Of a stretch of 23,728 bases of DNA, positions 7,541 through 14,531 are shown piece by piece. The stretch comes from an uncultured Eubacteriales bacterium (GTDB lineage: Bacteria > Bacillota > Clostridia > Oscillospirales > Oscillospiraceae): assembly GCA_900546915.1 (NCBI GenBank), contig UREY01000029.1, positions 1 to 23,728 on the forward strand, written 5' to 3'. The notes beneath the pieces were generated by a model. The model worked only from the letters and a program-made list of their open reading frames with translations. It did not search any database and was not told the DNA's origin. The position numbers and the translations under genes were made by a program. Within the stretch, counting starts at the first letter, position 1. The number at the start of each line of letters is the position of its first letter.

Positions 7541-9307
7541 TCAGGAATTTACCGATCCGCTGTCAAGCTGGTAGCGGTTGAGGAAGTGCTCGTAATAAAG
7601 ATCAAATTCGTCGTTGCCGCCGCTTTTCAGTCCGGTGAGATACTGGTGGGTGTCAAAGCTCCCCTCTGCAACTTCAATCATAGCCACGGCCACATTGCTG
7701 CAGTGGTCGGCAATTCGCTCGTAACCCGTGAGCAAATCCTCCAGGACAAACCCGTATTCAATGGAGCAGCTGCCGTCTTTTAAACGTTCTACGTGGTGCA
7801 TCTTAATTTTCCGCACCAGATCGTCGATCACCTGCTCCAACGGTTCTACTTGATGGGCGGTGGACAGGTTTTTCTCCCGAAAACAGGATACGGTAATGGA
7901 CAAAAGCTCCGACAAGGCCAATTCTAAGACTTGCAGCTCCTTTTGCGCCGGGGAGGAAAATACAATTTTCTTCTGCCGGATTTCATCCGCTGTTTGAACT
8001 AGGTCCCGGGCATGGTCGCTGATGCGCTCGAAGTCGCTGATGGTGTGCAGCAGGGTGTTGACCATGTGACTGTCTGCCAGATTCATGCTGCGGTTGGAGA
8101 GCTGAACCAGATAGGTTCCGATGGCGTCTTCGTAGCGGTCGGTCTCCGCTTCCAGCCGGTTCACCTCCGACGCCTTTTTTTCATCCCATTTGTGCATCAG
8201 TCCGATGGCCAGGCAGACCCCTTGGCGGCCCATTTCCGCCATGTCCGCTGTGGTGGTAAAGCTTCTTTCCACCGCGACGGCAGGTGTGGCCAGCAGGAGG
8301 GGGTCCAGGAGGGGCGTCTGCTCCGGCTCGGGGGAATCCGGAATGGTCAGCATGGCCAGCCGCTCCAATCCCCGAGAGAATGGGAACAGGAGTATGGTGG
8401 CGCCGATGTTGAAGCAGCTGTGCACGGTGGCAATCCCCACCACATCGATGGCCTGCCCCATAATCGGGAAGTGCAGAATGCTGTTTAAGAGGTAGAAGGC
8501 ACAGAGGAATATCACAGATCCGATGATATTAAAATACAGATGAATCATAGCCGCACGGCGGGCGTTTTTATTGGTACCGGTTGAGGCCAAAATTGCGGTG
8601 ATACAGGTGCCGATGTTCTGCCCCAGAATGATGGGAATGGCGCTGGCGTAGGTGATGGCGCCGGTTGCGCTGAGCGCTTGCAGGATGCCCACACTGGCGC
8701 TGGAGCTTTGAATCACGGCGGTGAGGAGGGCGCCGGCGAGCAGCCCCAAAATGGGGTTGGTAAAGCGGACAAAGAGAGAGGTAAACCAGGCCTCTTCCGC
8801 CAAGGGCTCCACAGCGGAGGACATGGTGCTCATACCGGTCATGAGTATGGAAAAGCCCAACAAAATGGTGCCGATGCCTTTCTTCTTCTCCGATTTGCAA
8901 AACATGTACAAAATAATGCCGATCAGGGCCAAAATGGGACTAAAGCTGGTGGGCTTGAGCATCTGAAGCCAGAAGCTGTCCCCTTGCACGCCGGAAAGGC
9001 TTAAGATCCAGCTGGTCACGGTGGTTCCGATGTTGGACCCCAAAATGACGCCGATGGCCTGCCGCAGGGCCATGATGCCGCTGTTGACAAAGCCGACGAC
9101 CATGACGGTTGTGGCGCTGGAGCTCTGAATGACCGCGGTGACGGCTAAGCCCAGCAAGAGCCCCATGAAGCGATTGCTGGTCAGGGTACTTAGGATTTTC
9201 TGCAATTTGCCGCCGGCCTGCTGCTCCAGGGCTTTTCCCATGAGATCCATGCCGAATAGGAACAGGGCCAGGCCGCCGAACAAGTAAAATACGTGGAAGA
9301 TGTCCAT
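7541..9307 (-). CDS. Na/Pi cotransporter family protein with PhoU-like C-terminus
   Basis: A 588-aa inner-membrane protein that should import phosphate with sodium. The N-terminal half has the two inverted Na/Pi-cotransporter (NptA/PNaS) repeats, each with the hallmark QSSSA motif: GLAVTAVIQSSSATTVMVV early and GALLTAVIQSSSASVGILQ later. The C-terminal third, from about residue 350, is hydrophilic and helical and resembles the PhoU domain usually fused in bacterial members, linking transport to phosphate signalling. The start is ATG 9307, preceded by GAGGAGGA at good spacing, rather than the ATG 15 bases upstream. The neighbouring MATE gene lies upstream on the same strand, 120 bases away, with no obvious terminator between them. 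Substrate is inferred from the family. Confidence 0.9.
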   Translation of the reverse strand: MDIFHVFYLFGGLALFLFGMDLMGKALEQQAGGKLQKILSTLTSNRFMGLLLGLAVTAVIQSSSATTVMVVGFVNSGIMALRQAIGVILGSNIGTTVTSWILSLSGVQGDSFWLQMLKPTSFSPILALIGIILYMFCKSEKKKGIGTILLGFSILMTGMSTMSSAVEPLAEEAWFTSLFVRFTNPILGLLAGALLTAVIQSSSASVGILQALSATGAITYASAIPIILGQNIGTCITAILASTGTNKNARRAAMIHLYFNIIGSVIFLCAFYLLNSILHFPIMGQAIDVVGIATVHSCFNIGATILLFPFSRGLERLAMLTIPDSPEPEQTPLLDPLLLATPAVAVERSFTTTADMAEMGRQGVCLAIGLMHKWDEKKASEVNRLEAETDRYEDAIGTYLVQLSNRSMNLADSHMVNTLLHTISDFERISDHARDLVQTADEIRQKKIVFSSPAQKELQVLELALSELLSITVSCFREKNLSTAHQVEPLEQVIDDLVRKIKMHHVERLKDGSCSIEYGFVLEDLLTGYERIADHCSNVAVAMIEVAEGSFDTHQYLTGLKSGGNDEFDLYYEHFLNRYQLDSGSVNS

Positions 9308-9427
9308 TTCTGTCCTCCTCAACTTCTTGCAAATTTAACATCAAATTTTCGCATTTTTAACTATACAGGATTTTGCGCCGAGTTTCATCAAATCCATGTA
9401 AAATTTGAGAAAAAATAGCAAAAAGTG

Positions 9428-10822
9428 TCAGGGCCGGCCGGGAGTGCCGGAGACGGAAGCCTCCGAAATGGGGCGCAGCTTTTTCCGGTAGACCCGGCAG
9501 AAGAAGAAAAGCGTCACGATGATGCAGACCAGTTCGGCCACTGGGAACGACCACCACACCAGCTCCAGCCGGTTGGACAGGGACAGGAGGTAGGCTACAG
9601 GCAGCAGGACCAACAACTGTCTGGCCAGGGAGACGATGGTAGCGTACAGGCCGATCCCCAACGCCTGAAATACCGCGCTGAGGACGACGCAGAAGCTGGC
9701 AATGGGGAAGCCCCAGCTGATGATCCGAAGCGCCTGACTGCCCATGGAGAGAAATGTGTCCGTGGGATGGAACATGGCCAGAAGAAGCTCCGGCGTAATT
9801 TGAAACACGGCAAAGCCGCATAGCATAAACAAAAATGCGCAGATGCAGCTCAGGACGATGCATTTTTGAATCCGCGCTGGTTTCCTGGCGCCGAAATTAT
9901 AGGCCACGATGGGGACCATGGCGTTGGTCAGTCCGAAGACGGGCATGAAGATAAAGCTTTGCAGCTTGAAGTATGCGCCAAACACGGCAACAGCAGTAGA
10001 GGTGAAGCCGACCAGGATTTGGTTCATGGTGAAGTTCATGACAGAGCCGATGGCCACCATGACGATGGAGGGGATTCCGACAGATAAGATGGGCTTGAGG
10101 ACGTCCCAATGCAGCCGCATAGACTGCCGGGAAAGGGTCACCTCGGGATTTTTGCGCAGATGGAATAGGAGAGCCAGGAAAAACGCCACAATTTGGCCGA
10201 TGACGGTGGCGACGGCCGCGCCGGCGACGCCCATGGCAGGAATTCCCAAGCCTCCGAAAATAAACAGCGGGTCTAATATAATGTTTAATACGGCGCCGAT
10301 GCCTTGGGTGATCATGGTATACATGGTTCGGCCGGTGGCCTGGAGGAGACGCTCAAATAGAATTTCCCCAAAGAGACCGAAGGAAAACAGGGTGCAAATC
10401 TGCAAATACTGAACGCCGCCGTTGTAGATTTCGGGAATATCCGTCTGCACCCGGAAGAAAAGACCCGCGCCAAAAACGCCGAAGAGCATAAACAGTACGC
10501 AGCAGACGGCGGAAAGGACCAGTCCGTTTCCGGCAGCCCGATTTCCCCGGTCGTGCTCTTTGCTGCCCAGACACTTGGACAACAGAGAGTTCATGCCGAC
10601 GCCGACGCCGGTGGAAAAGCCGATCATTAAATTCTGGATGGGATAGGCCATGGAGACTGCGGTCAAGGCGTTCTCACTGACTTGGGAAACGTATATGCTG
10701 TCCACCACGTTATACAGAGCCTGGACCAGCATGGAGGCAACCATAGGCAATGCCATATTGGCCAAAAGCCGTCCCACAGACATGGTACCCATTTTGTTTT
10801 CCGTTTGTAAAGTTGCTTCCAT
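9428..10822 (-). CDS. MATE family efflux transporter
   Basis: A 464-aa polytopic membrane protein with about 12 predicted membrane segments in two homologous halves. The opening (MALPMVASMLVQALYNVVDSI, split here by the first helix) and the YNFGARKP loop in the second half are typical of MatE-domain multidrug/toxin extrusion transporters, which exchange drugs or metabolites for Na+ or H+. The length is normal for the family. The start is ATG 10822, with GGGAGGA about 6 bases upstream. No regulator adjoins it, so the substrate cannot be guessed. A TATAAA lies shortly upstream at about 10845 but has no good -35, so I do not call a promoter. The 10823-11010 gap otherwise shows nothing clear. Confidence 0.9.
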   Translation of the reverse strand: MEATLQTENKMGTMSVGRLLANMALPMVASMLVQALYNVVDSIYVSQVSENALTAVSMAYPIQNLMIGFSTGVGVGMNSLLSKCLGSKEHDRGNRAAGNGLVLSAVCCVLFMLFGVFGAGLFFRVQTDIPEIYNGGVQYLQICTLFSFGLFGEILFERLLQATGRTMYTMITQGIGAVLNIILDPLFIFGGLGIPAMGVAGAAVATVIGQIVAFFLALLFHLRKNPEVTLSRQSMRLHWDVLKPILSVGIPSIVMVAIGSVMNFTMNQILVGFTSTAVAVFGAYFKLQSFIFMPVFGLTNAMVPIVAYNFGARKPARIQKCIVLSCICAFLFMLCGFAVFQITPELLLAMFHPTDTFLSMGSQALRIISWGFPIASFCVVLSAVFQALGIGLYATIVSLARQLLVLLPVAYLLSLSNRLELVWWSFPVAELVCIIVTLFFFCRVYRKKLRPISEASVSGTPGRP

Positions 10823-11013
10823 AAAGTTCCTCCCGGTAAAAGTTTTATAGTATCAGGCTGTGTCATGCAGGGCTGCCGGCGCCGGAGGGAAGCCCCCGGA
10901 TAGAAAAAGAGAGCGTCCCAGAGGGAGCTCCCTTTTCGCAAGCACCGTGCTGTACAGAAGGGCGCGGCGGGGCCCTATGGGTCCATAAAATTGCGCGGTC
11001 CAGAGCCGCTGCA

Positions 11014-11050
11014 TAAAAAAATGCGTCAACCGGATTGATTGACGCATTTT
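11014..11050 (-). terminator. Terminator of the tRNA transcription unit
   Basis: On the minus strand, AATGCGTCAA pairs with TTGACGCATT around a loop of about 9 nt and is followed by a run of T residues (the A-run at 11015-11020 on the plus strand). It begins just 2 bases after the CCA end of tRNA-Glu. The A/T flanks are symmetrical, so it could stop transcription from both sides. Confidence 0.88.
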
Positions 11051-11051
11051 C

Positions 11052-11126
11052 TGGTGACCCGTACGGGACTCGAACCCATGTTACCGCCGTGAAAGGGCGG
11101 TGTCTTAACCACTTGACCAACGGGCC
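11052..11126 (-). tRNA. tRNA-Glu (anticodon TTC)
   Basis: The minus strand folds into a complete 75-nt cloverleaf. The acceptor stem GGCCCGT pairs with ACGGGTC, the anticodon stem-loop is CCGCC-CTTTCAC-GGCGG with anticodon TTC, and the T arm carries GGTTCGAGTCC. The 3' CCA is encoded. It closely resembles the B. subtilis tRNA-Glu sequence. It follows tRNA-Met with no spacer at all. Confidence 0.96.
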
Positions 11127-11202
11127 TGGTAGCGGCAATCTGATTCGAACAGATGACATACCGGGTATGAACCGGGTACTCTACCAGCTGAGTTATGCCG
11201 CC
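11127..11202 (-). tRNA. tRNA-Met (elongator, anticodon CAT)
   Basis: A 76-nt cloverleaf with encoded CCA. The acceptor GGCGGCA pairs with TGCCGCT (first pair G-U, as in other elongator tRNA-Met genes), the D arm is ACTC/GAGT, the anticodon loop TTCATAC gives CAT, and the T stem is ATCTG/CAGAT. The outermost anticodon-stem pair looks like C-U; the inner four pairs are sound. The lack of three G-C pairs typical of initiator tRNA argues for the elongator. A CAT anticodon could also be tRNA-Ile with lysidine, which I judge less likely from the acceptor sequence. Confidence 0.9.
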
Positions 11203-11242
11203 ATGTGCCGCTCCAGCAGTTTTCCGCCGGAACAGCCTCATT

Positions 11243-11271
11243 ATTATAGGAAATTCTGGAGATTCTGTCAA
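11243..11271 (-). promoter_or_regulatory. Consensus sigma-A promoter of the tRNA-Met/tRNA-Glu unit
   Basis: On the minus strand a perfect TTGACA (11271-11266) and a perfect TATAAT (11248-11243) are separated by exactly 17 bases. Transcription would start near 11236, about 34 bases before tRNA-Met. It begins only about 36 bases beyond the mtaB stop codon. Confidence 0.93.
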
Positions 11272-11307
11272 GAGGAAATTCCGGCTTTTTGAAAAATTTT
11301 TTGGGTT

Positions 11308-12600
11308 TCACTCCAAAATTTCCCCCAAAAGCCCATCTTGATACATGCCGGTGATGGCCACGGGCCGAAGGACATTGTGCAGATTGGAGCCGGGGGCGTA
11401 GACCTTTGCGTAGTTTGGCGCATGACCGGCGTACAGGCCGGAGCCTGCAGGCTCTTCAAAGAGTACCTCTAAAATTTTGCCCACTTGCTCTGTCAAATAT
11501 GCCTGCTCCAGCTCGGCGGCGACCGCCAGGGCTTGGGCGCTGCGAGCTTCTTTTTCTGTTTTGGAAAGCTGGCCGGGCATTTCGGCGGCCGGGGTGCCGG
11601 GACGCCGGGAATAGGGGAACACGTGCATGGCGGCAAATCTGCACTGCCTGGCAAAGGACAGGGATTCGGACAGCTCGGCTTCCGTCTCTCCGGGGAAGCC
11701 TACAATGAGGTCTGTGGTTAAGGCGCAGCCGGGAAAGAATGTGCGGAGCAGCGTCACACTCTGCATGTACCGTTCCGTGTGGTATTTCCGCCGCATACGG
11801 GTCAGCACGGCGTCGCTGCCGGATTGCAGGCTCAGATGAAATTGCGGGCACAGGTTGGAAAAACGGGACAGGCGGCGGCAAAATTCTTCGGTGACGACCC
11901 TGGGTTCCAGAGAGCCCAGGCGAATCCGAACCTCCGGCAATGCAGAGCATAGGGATTCGACCAAATCGGTTAAATTCCCTCTGTCTTTTAGGTCCCAGCC
12001 CCAGGATGCAATCTCAATGCCGGTGACGACAATTTCCCGATAGCCCGCTTTTGCCAAGGTGAGCCCTTGGGCGACTGCGGTTTCCAAAGGCGCGGAGCGC
12101 ACCGGACCGCGTGCGTAGGGGATGATACAGTAGGAGCAGAAGTTGTTGCAGCCGTCTTGAACCTTCAGCATAGCCCGGGTGCGTGTTTCCAGGCCGCCGG
12201 CCGGGAGAAGCTCAAAGTCCCGGCGCTGAAGCGCCGGGTCCACCTGCTCGATGCGCCGTTTCTCCTTTGCAGACAGGAGCATTCGGTGGATAAACGCTTC
12301 TCGCCCGGCGCTTCCGGAGATGACGTCGACATCCAGAGCCCGCACCTGCTGCGGCTGCATCTGGGCGTAGCAGCCGCAGACGCCGATGATGGCGCGGGGA
12401 TTTTGCCGCCGGCAGCGGCGAATGACGGCGCGGTTTTTTTTGTCTGCCACGGCAGTTACGGTACAGGTGTTAATGACGTAACAGTCGCAGGCTTCCTCAA
12501 AACGGCCCAGGGTATGCCCCATGGCCAGGACCTGCTGCTCCATGGCTTGGGTCTCGTACTGATTGACTTTGCAGCCTAGGGTATAAAATGCAAATTTCAT
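11308..12600 (-). CDS. mtaB: tRNA t6A37 methylthiotransferase MtaB
   Basis: A 430-aa radical-SAM enzyme that adds a methylthio group to t6A at position 37 of certain ANN-decoding tRNAs, giving ms2t6A. The UPF0004 domain supplies cluster-binding Cys10, Cys46 and Cys77 (TLGCKVNQYE, NTCTVT, VCGCYAQ). The radical-SAM motif is CNNFCSYC, with Cys151, 155 and 158, followed by IIPYARGPVRS. The C-terminal residues from about 365 look like the RNA-binding TRAM domain. CKVNQYET near the start is typical of MtaB rather than MiaB or RimO. The start at ATG 12600 has only a weak GGTGA ribosome site. No hairpin separates its end from the tRNA promoter. Confidence in the family is high. Confidence 0.93.
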   Translation of the reverse strand: MKFAFYTLGCKVNQYETQAMEQQVLAMGHTLGRFEEACDCYVINTCTVTAVADKKNRAVIRRCRRQNPRAIIGVCGCYAQMQPQQVRALDVDVISGSAGREAFIHRMLLSAKEKRRIEQVDPALQRRDFELLPAGGLETRTRAMLKVQDGCNNFCSYCIIPYARGPVRSAPLETAVAQGLTLAKAGYREIVVTGIEIASWGWDLKDRGNLTDLVESLCSALPEVRIRLGSLEPRVVTEEFCRRLSRFSNLCPQFHLSLQSGSDAVLTRMRRKYHTERYMQSVTLLRTFFPGCALTTDLIVGFPGETEAELSESLSFARQCRFAAMHVFPYSRRPGTPAAEMPGQLSKTEKEARSAQALAVAAELEQAYLTEQVGKILEVLFEEPAGSGLYAGHAPNYAKVYAPGSNLHNVLRPVAITGMYQDGLLGEILE

Positions 12601-12656
12601 GTTAATATCACCAAAAAACCTCAGGTGGTCCCAAAAAGCTTGGCTTAAACTGCCAA

Positions 12657-12686
12657 TTGAAACAGGCCACGCTTCTGTAATATAAT
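12657..12686 (+). promoter_or_regulatory. Promoter of the HPr-like gene
   Basis: TTGAAA (12657-12662), an 18-base spacer and TATAAT (12681-12686) form a good sigma-A promoter pointing at the small plus-strand gene. The upstream neighbour mtaB is divergent, so the gene needs its own promoter. Confidence 0.8.
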
Positions 12687-12694
12687 AAACAGCA

Positions 12695-12709
12695 GTGTAC
12701 GAAGTACAC
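12695..12709 (+). promoter_or_regulatory. Operator-like palindrome GTGTAC-GAA-GTACAC
   Basis: A perfect 6-bp inverted repeat with a 3-base centre lies 8 bases downstream of the -10 box, overlapping the expected transcription start. A dimeric repressor bound there would block the promoter. Which protein binds is unknown. The same sequence could instead form a short 5' RNA hairpin. Confidence 0.5.
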
Positions 12710-12770
12710 AGGCTCCATAGGAAGGATGGTGCTTTGTGCTTCGCCGGTACAGCGTTGGAGGTTACGATTC

Positions 12771-13019
12771 GTGTGTGAATTTGCCATCAGACTTTCTACA
12801 GTGGAAGAAATCAAAGCCTTTGTGCAGGTAGCAACCGTGCAGCCCTTTGAAGTCTATGTGACGACCCCCCGGCAAAAGGTCAGCGCCAAGTCTTTTATGG
12901 GGATGTTCAGCCTGGATTTCCACAGCCCCCTGCGGGTGGTCATGGAATGTACCCAGGAGGAGCTGAGCCGGTTTATGCAGGATGCCGCGCCTTTCCTAGC
13001 AGAGAGCAAAGTAAAATAG
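12771..13019 (+). CDS. HPr/Crh-like phosphocarrier-fold protein lacking the active histidine
   Basis: An 82-residue protein of the HPr fold. The best-matching stretch is VSAKSFMGMFSLDF, which aligns with the KSIMGVMSL segment around regulatory Ser46 of B. subtilis HPr; here the serine is Ser41. The N-terminal active-site loop, G-(I/L)-H15-A-R-P in true HPr, is replaced by STVEEIKAF and is shorter, so the histidine used in PTS phosphotransfer is absent. In that respect it resembles Crh, which also lacks His15 but keeps Ser46. The start is GTG 12771 because TTGGAGG sits 9 bases before it; the ATG at 12726 abuts its ribosome site. It is transcribed alone, from its own promoter to a strong terminator. 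A regulatory role is an inference. Confidence 0.75.
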   Translation: MCEFAIRLSTVEEIKAFVQVATVQPFEVYVTTPRQKVSAKSFMGMFSLDFHSPLRVVMECTQEELSRFMQDAAPFLAESKVK

Positions 13020-13027
13020 TCTCCCAT

Positions 13028-13068
13028 GGGAGCCGCCTCCAATCAGAGGCGGCTCCCGGTTCATTTTT
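13028..13068 (+). terminator. Terminator of the HPr-like gene
   Basis: A perfect 12-bp GC-rich stem, GGGAGCCGCCTC (13028-13039) with GAGGCGGCTCCC (13046-13057), has a 6-nt loop and is followed by GGTTCATTTTT. The T-run overlaps the end of the convergent DUF2284 gene. Confidence 0.88.
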
Positions 13069-13633
13069 CGGAGGCCTGTGTCGCGGACGGACCTGTGGGC
13101 GGCCGAAAGAAAATCATGCTGAACCAGGTAACCACATTGTCGCCGTATTGAAAGGGAACGCCGCATTCCTCTGCGGTTTGGGTCAGGAGAATGCCGTGGC
13201 TTTCGATACAGGGGTGCATCTGCTCAGGATGCCGACAGGGGCCGGAGGGATAGGCGCAGGATTCGCAAATGGCGCACGCCTCTGTAGACAGGGTGTAGAT
13301 CTCCTGTCCCTCCGCCCGGATGAGGGCCTCTACCCGGCGGGTGACGGCTTCATGTTCCGCCCGGGTTGCTAAGGTGGCGGTGATGTCGGCGATGTCATCC
13401 ACCTCTGTTACGGTACAGATGAGCAGGTAGTTGGGATAAGCCAGACATTTTGCCCGGCAGTCTTCCACAGAGCCCACGGCGGGAGGACAGGCCCAGGTTT
13501 TTCCGTACATCTGGCACTCATGCCGGCAGATCCAACGGACGCGCTCCGTAAAGGTCAAATCCCGGGTCTTTAGAAAAAAATATCCATAGAGGGGGAGACT
13601 TGCCAATTCTGTTTCTAGACGATCATAGTTCAT
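13061..13633 (-). CDS. DUF2284 Cys-rich predicted metal-binding protein
   Basis: A 190-aa soluble protein of the DUF2284 family, whose function is not established. It has the family's cysteine pattern: CRHECQMYGKTWACPP near residue 40, and CAICESCAYPSGPCRHPE with MHPCIESHG in the second half. At least ten cysteines in CxxC-like spacing suggest an iron-sulfur cluster or another metal site (inference). It is the second gene of a pair. Its ATG overlaps the end of the phosphatase gene by 11 bases (shared ATGAACTATGA), and its ribosome site TTGGAGGA lies inside that gene, so translation is probably coupled. Confidence 0.85.
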   Translation of the reverse strand: MNYDRLETELASLPLYGYFFLKTRDLTFTERVRWICRHECQMYGKTWACPPAVGSVEDCRAKCLAYPNYLLICTVTEVDDIADITATLATRAEHEAVTRRVEALIRAEGQEIYTLSTEACAICESCAYPSGPCRHPEQMHPCIESHGILLTQTAEECGVPFQYGDNVVTWFSMIFFRPPTGPSATQASEK

Positions 13634-14087
13634 GAGATTCCTCCAACTGGGACAAAAATGCCTGGCAGCCGGCTAAGAGCTGCCGGTACACGCCTGTAAA
13701 GTCTCCGGTGTACCACGGATCGTCGATATCACCGGGGCGGCCGGTGAAGTCCAAGAGCCTGCGGCATTTTCCGGCAACGTCCGGCCCCGTGATTTGCAGG
13801 AGCCGGGGTAAATTGGACTGTTCCATATAAAGAAGGTAATCGTACCGGTCATAGTCTGCTGCGCATACCTGCACGGCGGTTTTTCCGACGCAGGAGATGC
13901 CGTGCCTGGCGAGCTCCCGCTTGGCAGGGGGATAAACCGGGCGGCCGATCTCCTCCCGGCTGACCGCTGCCGAGGCGATGGTGAAGCGGTCCGTCCAACC
14001 GGCCTTTGCAACCAAGCTTTTTAAAATGAATTCTCCCATGGGGCTGCGGCAGATGTTGCCGTGGCAGATGAAAAGTACCCGAATCAT
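13623..14087 (-). CDS. Low-molecular-weight protein-tyrosine phosphatase
   Basis: A 154-aa cytosolic phosphatase of the LMW-PTP fold, which also includes arsenate reductases. The P-loop is at the N-terminus: ICHGNICRSP with nucleophile Cys8 and Arg14 (C-x5-R). The general acid is Asp123 in the DDPWYTGDF motif, the family's usual DP site. The length is normal. The start chosen is ATG 14087, preceded by AAGGAT at 7 bases. The reading frame continues upstream for 93 codons of atypical Pro/Ala-rich sequence that runs across the promoter and the feo terminator, so the longer version is rejected. It is co-transcribed with the DUF2284 gene. Physiological substrates are unknown. Confidence 0.92.
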   Translation of the reverse strand: MIRVLFICHGNICRSPMGEFILKSLVAKAGWTDRFTIASAAVSREEIGRPVYPPAKRELARHGISCVGKTAVQVCAADYDRYDYLLYMEQSNLPRLLQITGPDVAGKCRRLLDFTGRPGDIDDPWYTGDFTGVYRQLLAGCQAFLSQLEESHEL

Positions 14088-14148
14088 AAGATATCCTTCT
14101 GTTGTGATGTTTCGGACCGGCTTGTGGTAGGCCGGCCCATGTACGGCT

Positions 14149-14177
14149 ATTTTAGCATATTTCGTGCCGTTTTGCAA
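14149..14177 (-). promoter_or_regulatory. Promoter of the phosphatase-DUF2284 operon
   Basis: On the minus strand TTGCAA (14177-14172), 17 bases, then TAAAAT (14154-14149) preceded by TGC, giving an extended -10. It lies about 60 bases upstream of the phosphatase start and inside no gene. The sequence from here to the feo terminator (14178-14272) shows nothing else I can identify. Confidence 0.75.
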
Positions 14178-14272
14178 TTGCCCCGCCGCCGGATCGTGGG
14201 CAAATGGAGCGCAGAGAGCATTCCCGGACGGTTGGAGGCTCCCTGTCGGGCGGAGAATCGGCTGCGGAGCAA

Positions 14273-14308
14273 CAAAAAAACCAGCAGGAGGCGGGTGCCC
14301 CCTGCTGG
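14273..14308 (-). terminator. Terminator of the feo operon
   Basis: On the minus strand CCAGCAGG (14308-14301) and CCTGCTGG (14288-14281) form an 8-bp stem with a 12-nt loop, followed by seven T residues. It starts 12 bases past the stop codon of the last feo gene. Confidence 0.9.
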
Positions 14309-14320
14309 CCGGTGAAGCCG

Positions 14321-14494
14321 CTATTTTTTTGGGTGACAGCTGCCGCCCATGGGGCAGCCGCTGCAATTGCTGCCGCAGGAGGATTTTCCCTTCCTGCGAT
14401 CTCGTAGGATACCGGCTATGATTCCGCCGACGACCAGAAGCAGCAGAACCAGCACACCGATGGTGCCGCCGTTTTCTGCGAGCCAGGATAGCAT
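14321..14494 (-). CDS. FeoB-associated Cys-rich membrane protein
   Basis: A 57-aa protein ending the feo operon. It has one predicted membrane helix (about residues 11-29, rich in Leu, Val, Gly and Ile), a basic stop-transfer stretch RDRRKGK, and a cysteine-rich tail with Cys40, Cys44, Cys47 and Cys53 followed by His54. This is the layout of the FeoB_associated family found next to feoB in Firmicutes; the tail would lie on the cytoplasmic side by the positive-inside rule. A strong AAAGGAGG precedes the ATG by 7 bases, and the gene begins 37 bases after feoB. Its exact job is not established. A role in handling the transported ferrous iron or assisting FeoB is inferred from position and cysteines. 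Confidence 0.9.
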   Translation of the reverse strand: MLSWLAENGGTIGVLVLLLLVVGGIIAGILRDRRKGKSSCGSNCSGCPMGGSCHPKK

Positions 14495-14531
14495 GTGACT
14501 TCCTCCTTTCAGACTGGGTCCCGAGACCAGA

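Noticed and set aside
7289..7783. A 164-codon plus-strand frame, and the similar frame starting at 19816
   Set aside because: They look alike (AQKT...LVFCA) only because both read through the palindromic repeat. The rest is antisense to nptA-like and rny coding sequence.
14088..14366. An N-terminal extension of the phosphatase to 247 residues
   Set aside because: The extra 93 codons cover the promoter and the feo terminator. The P-loop is normally at the extreme N-terminus, as given by ATG 14087.
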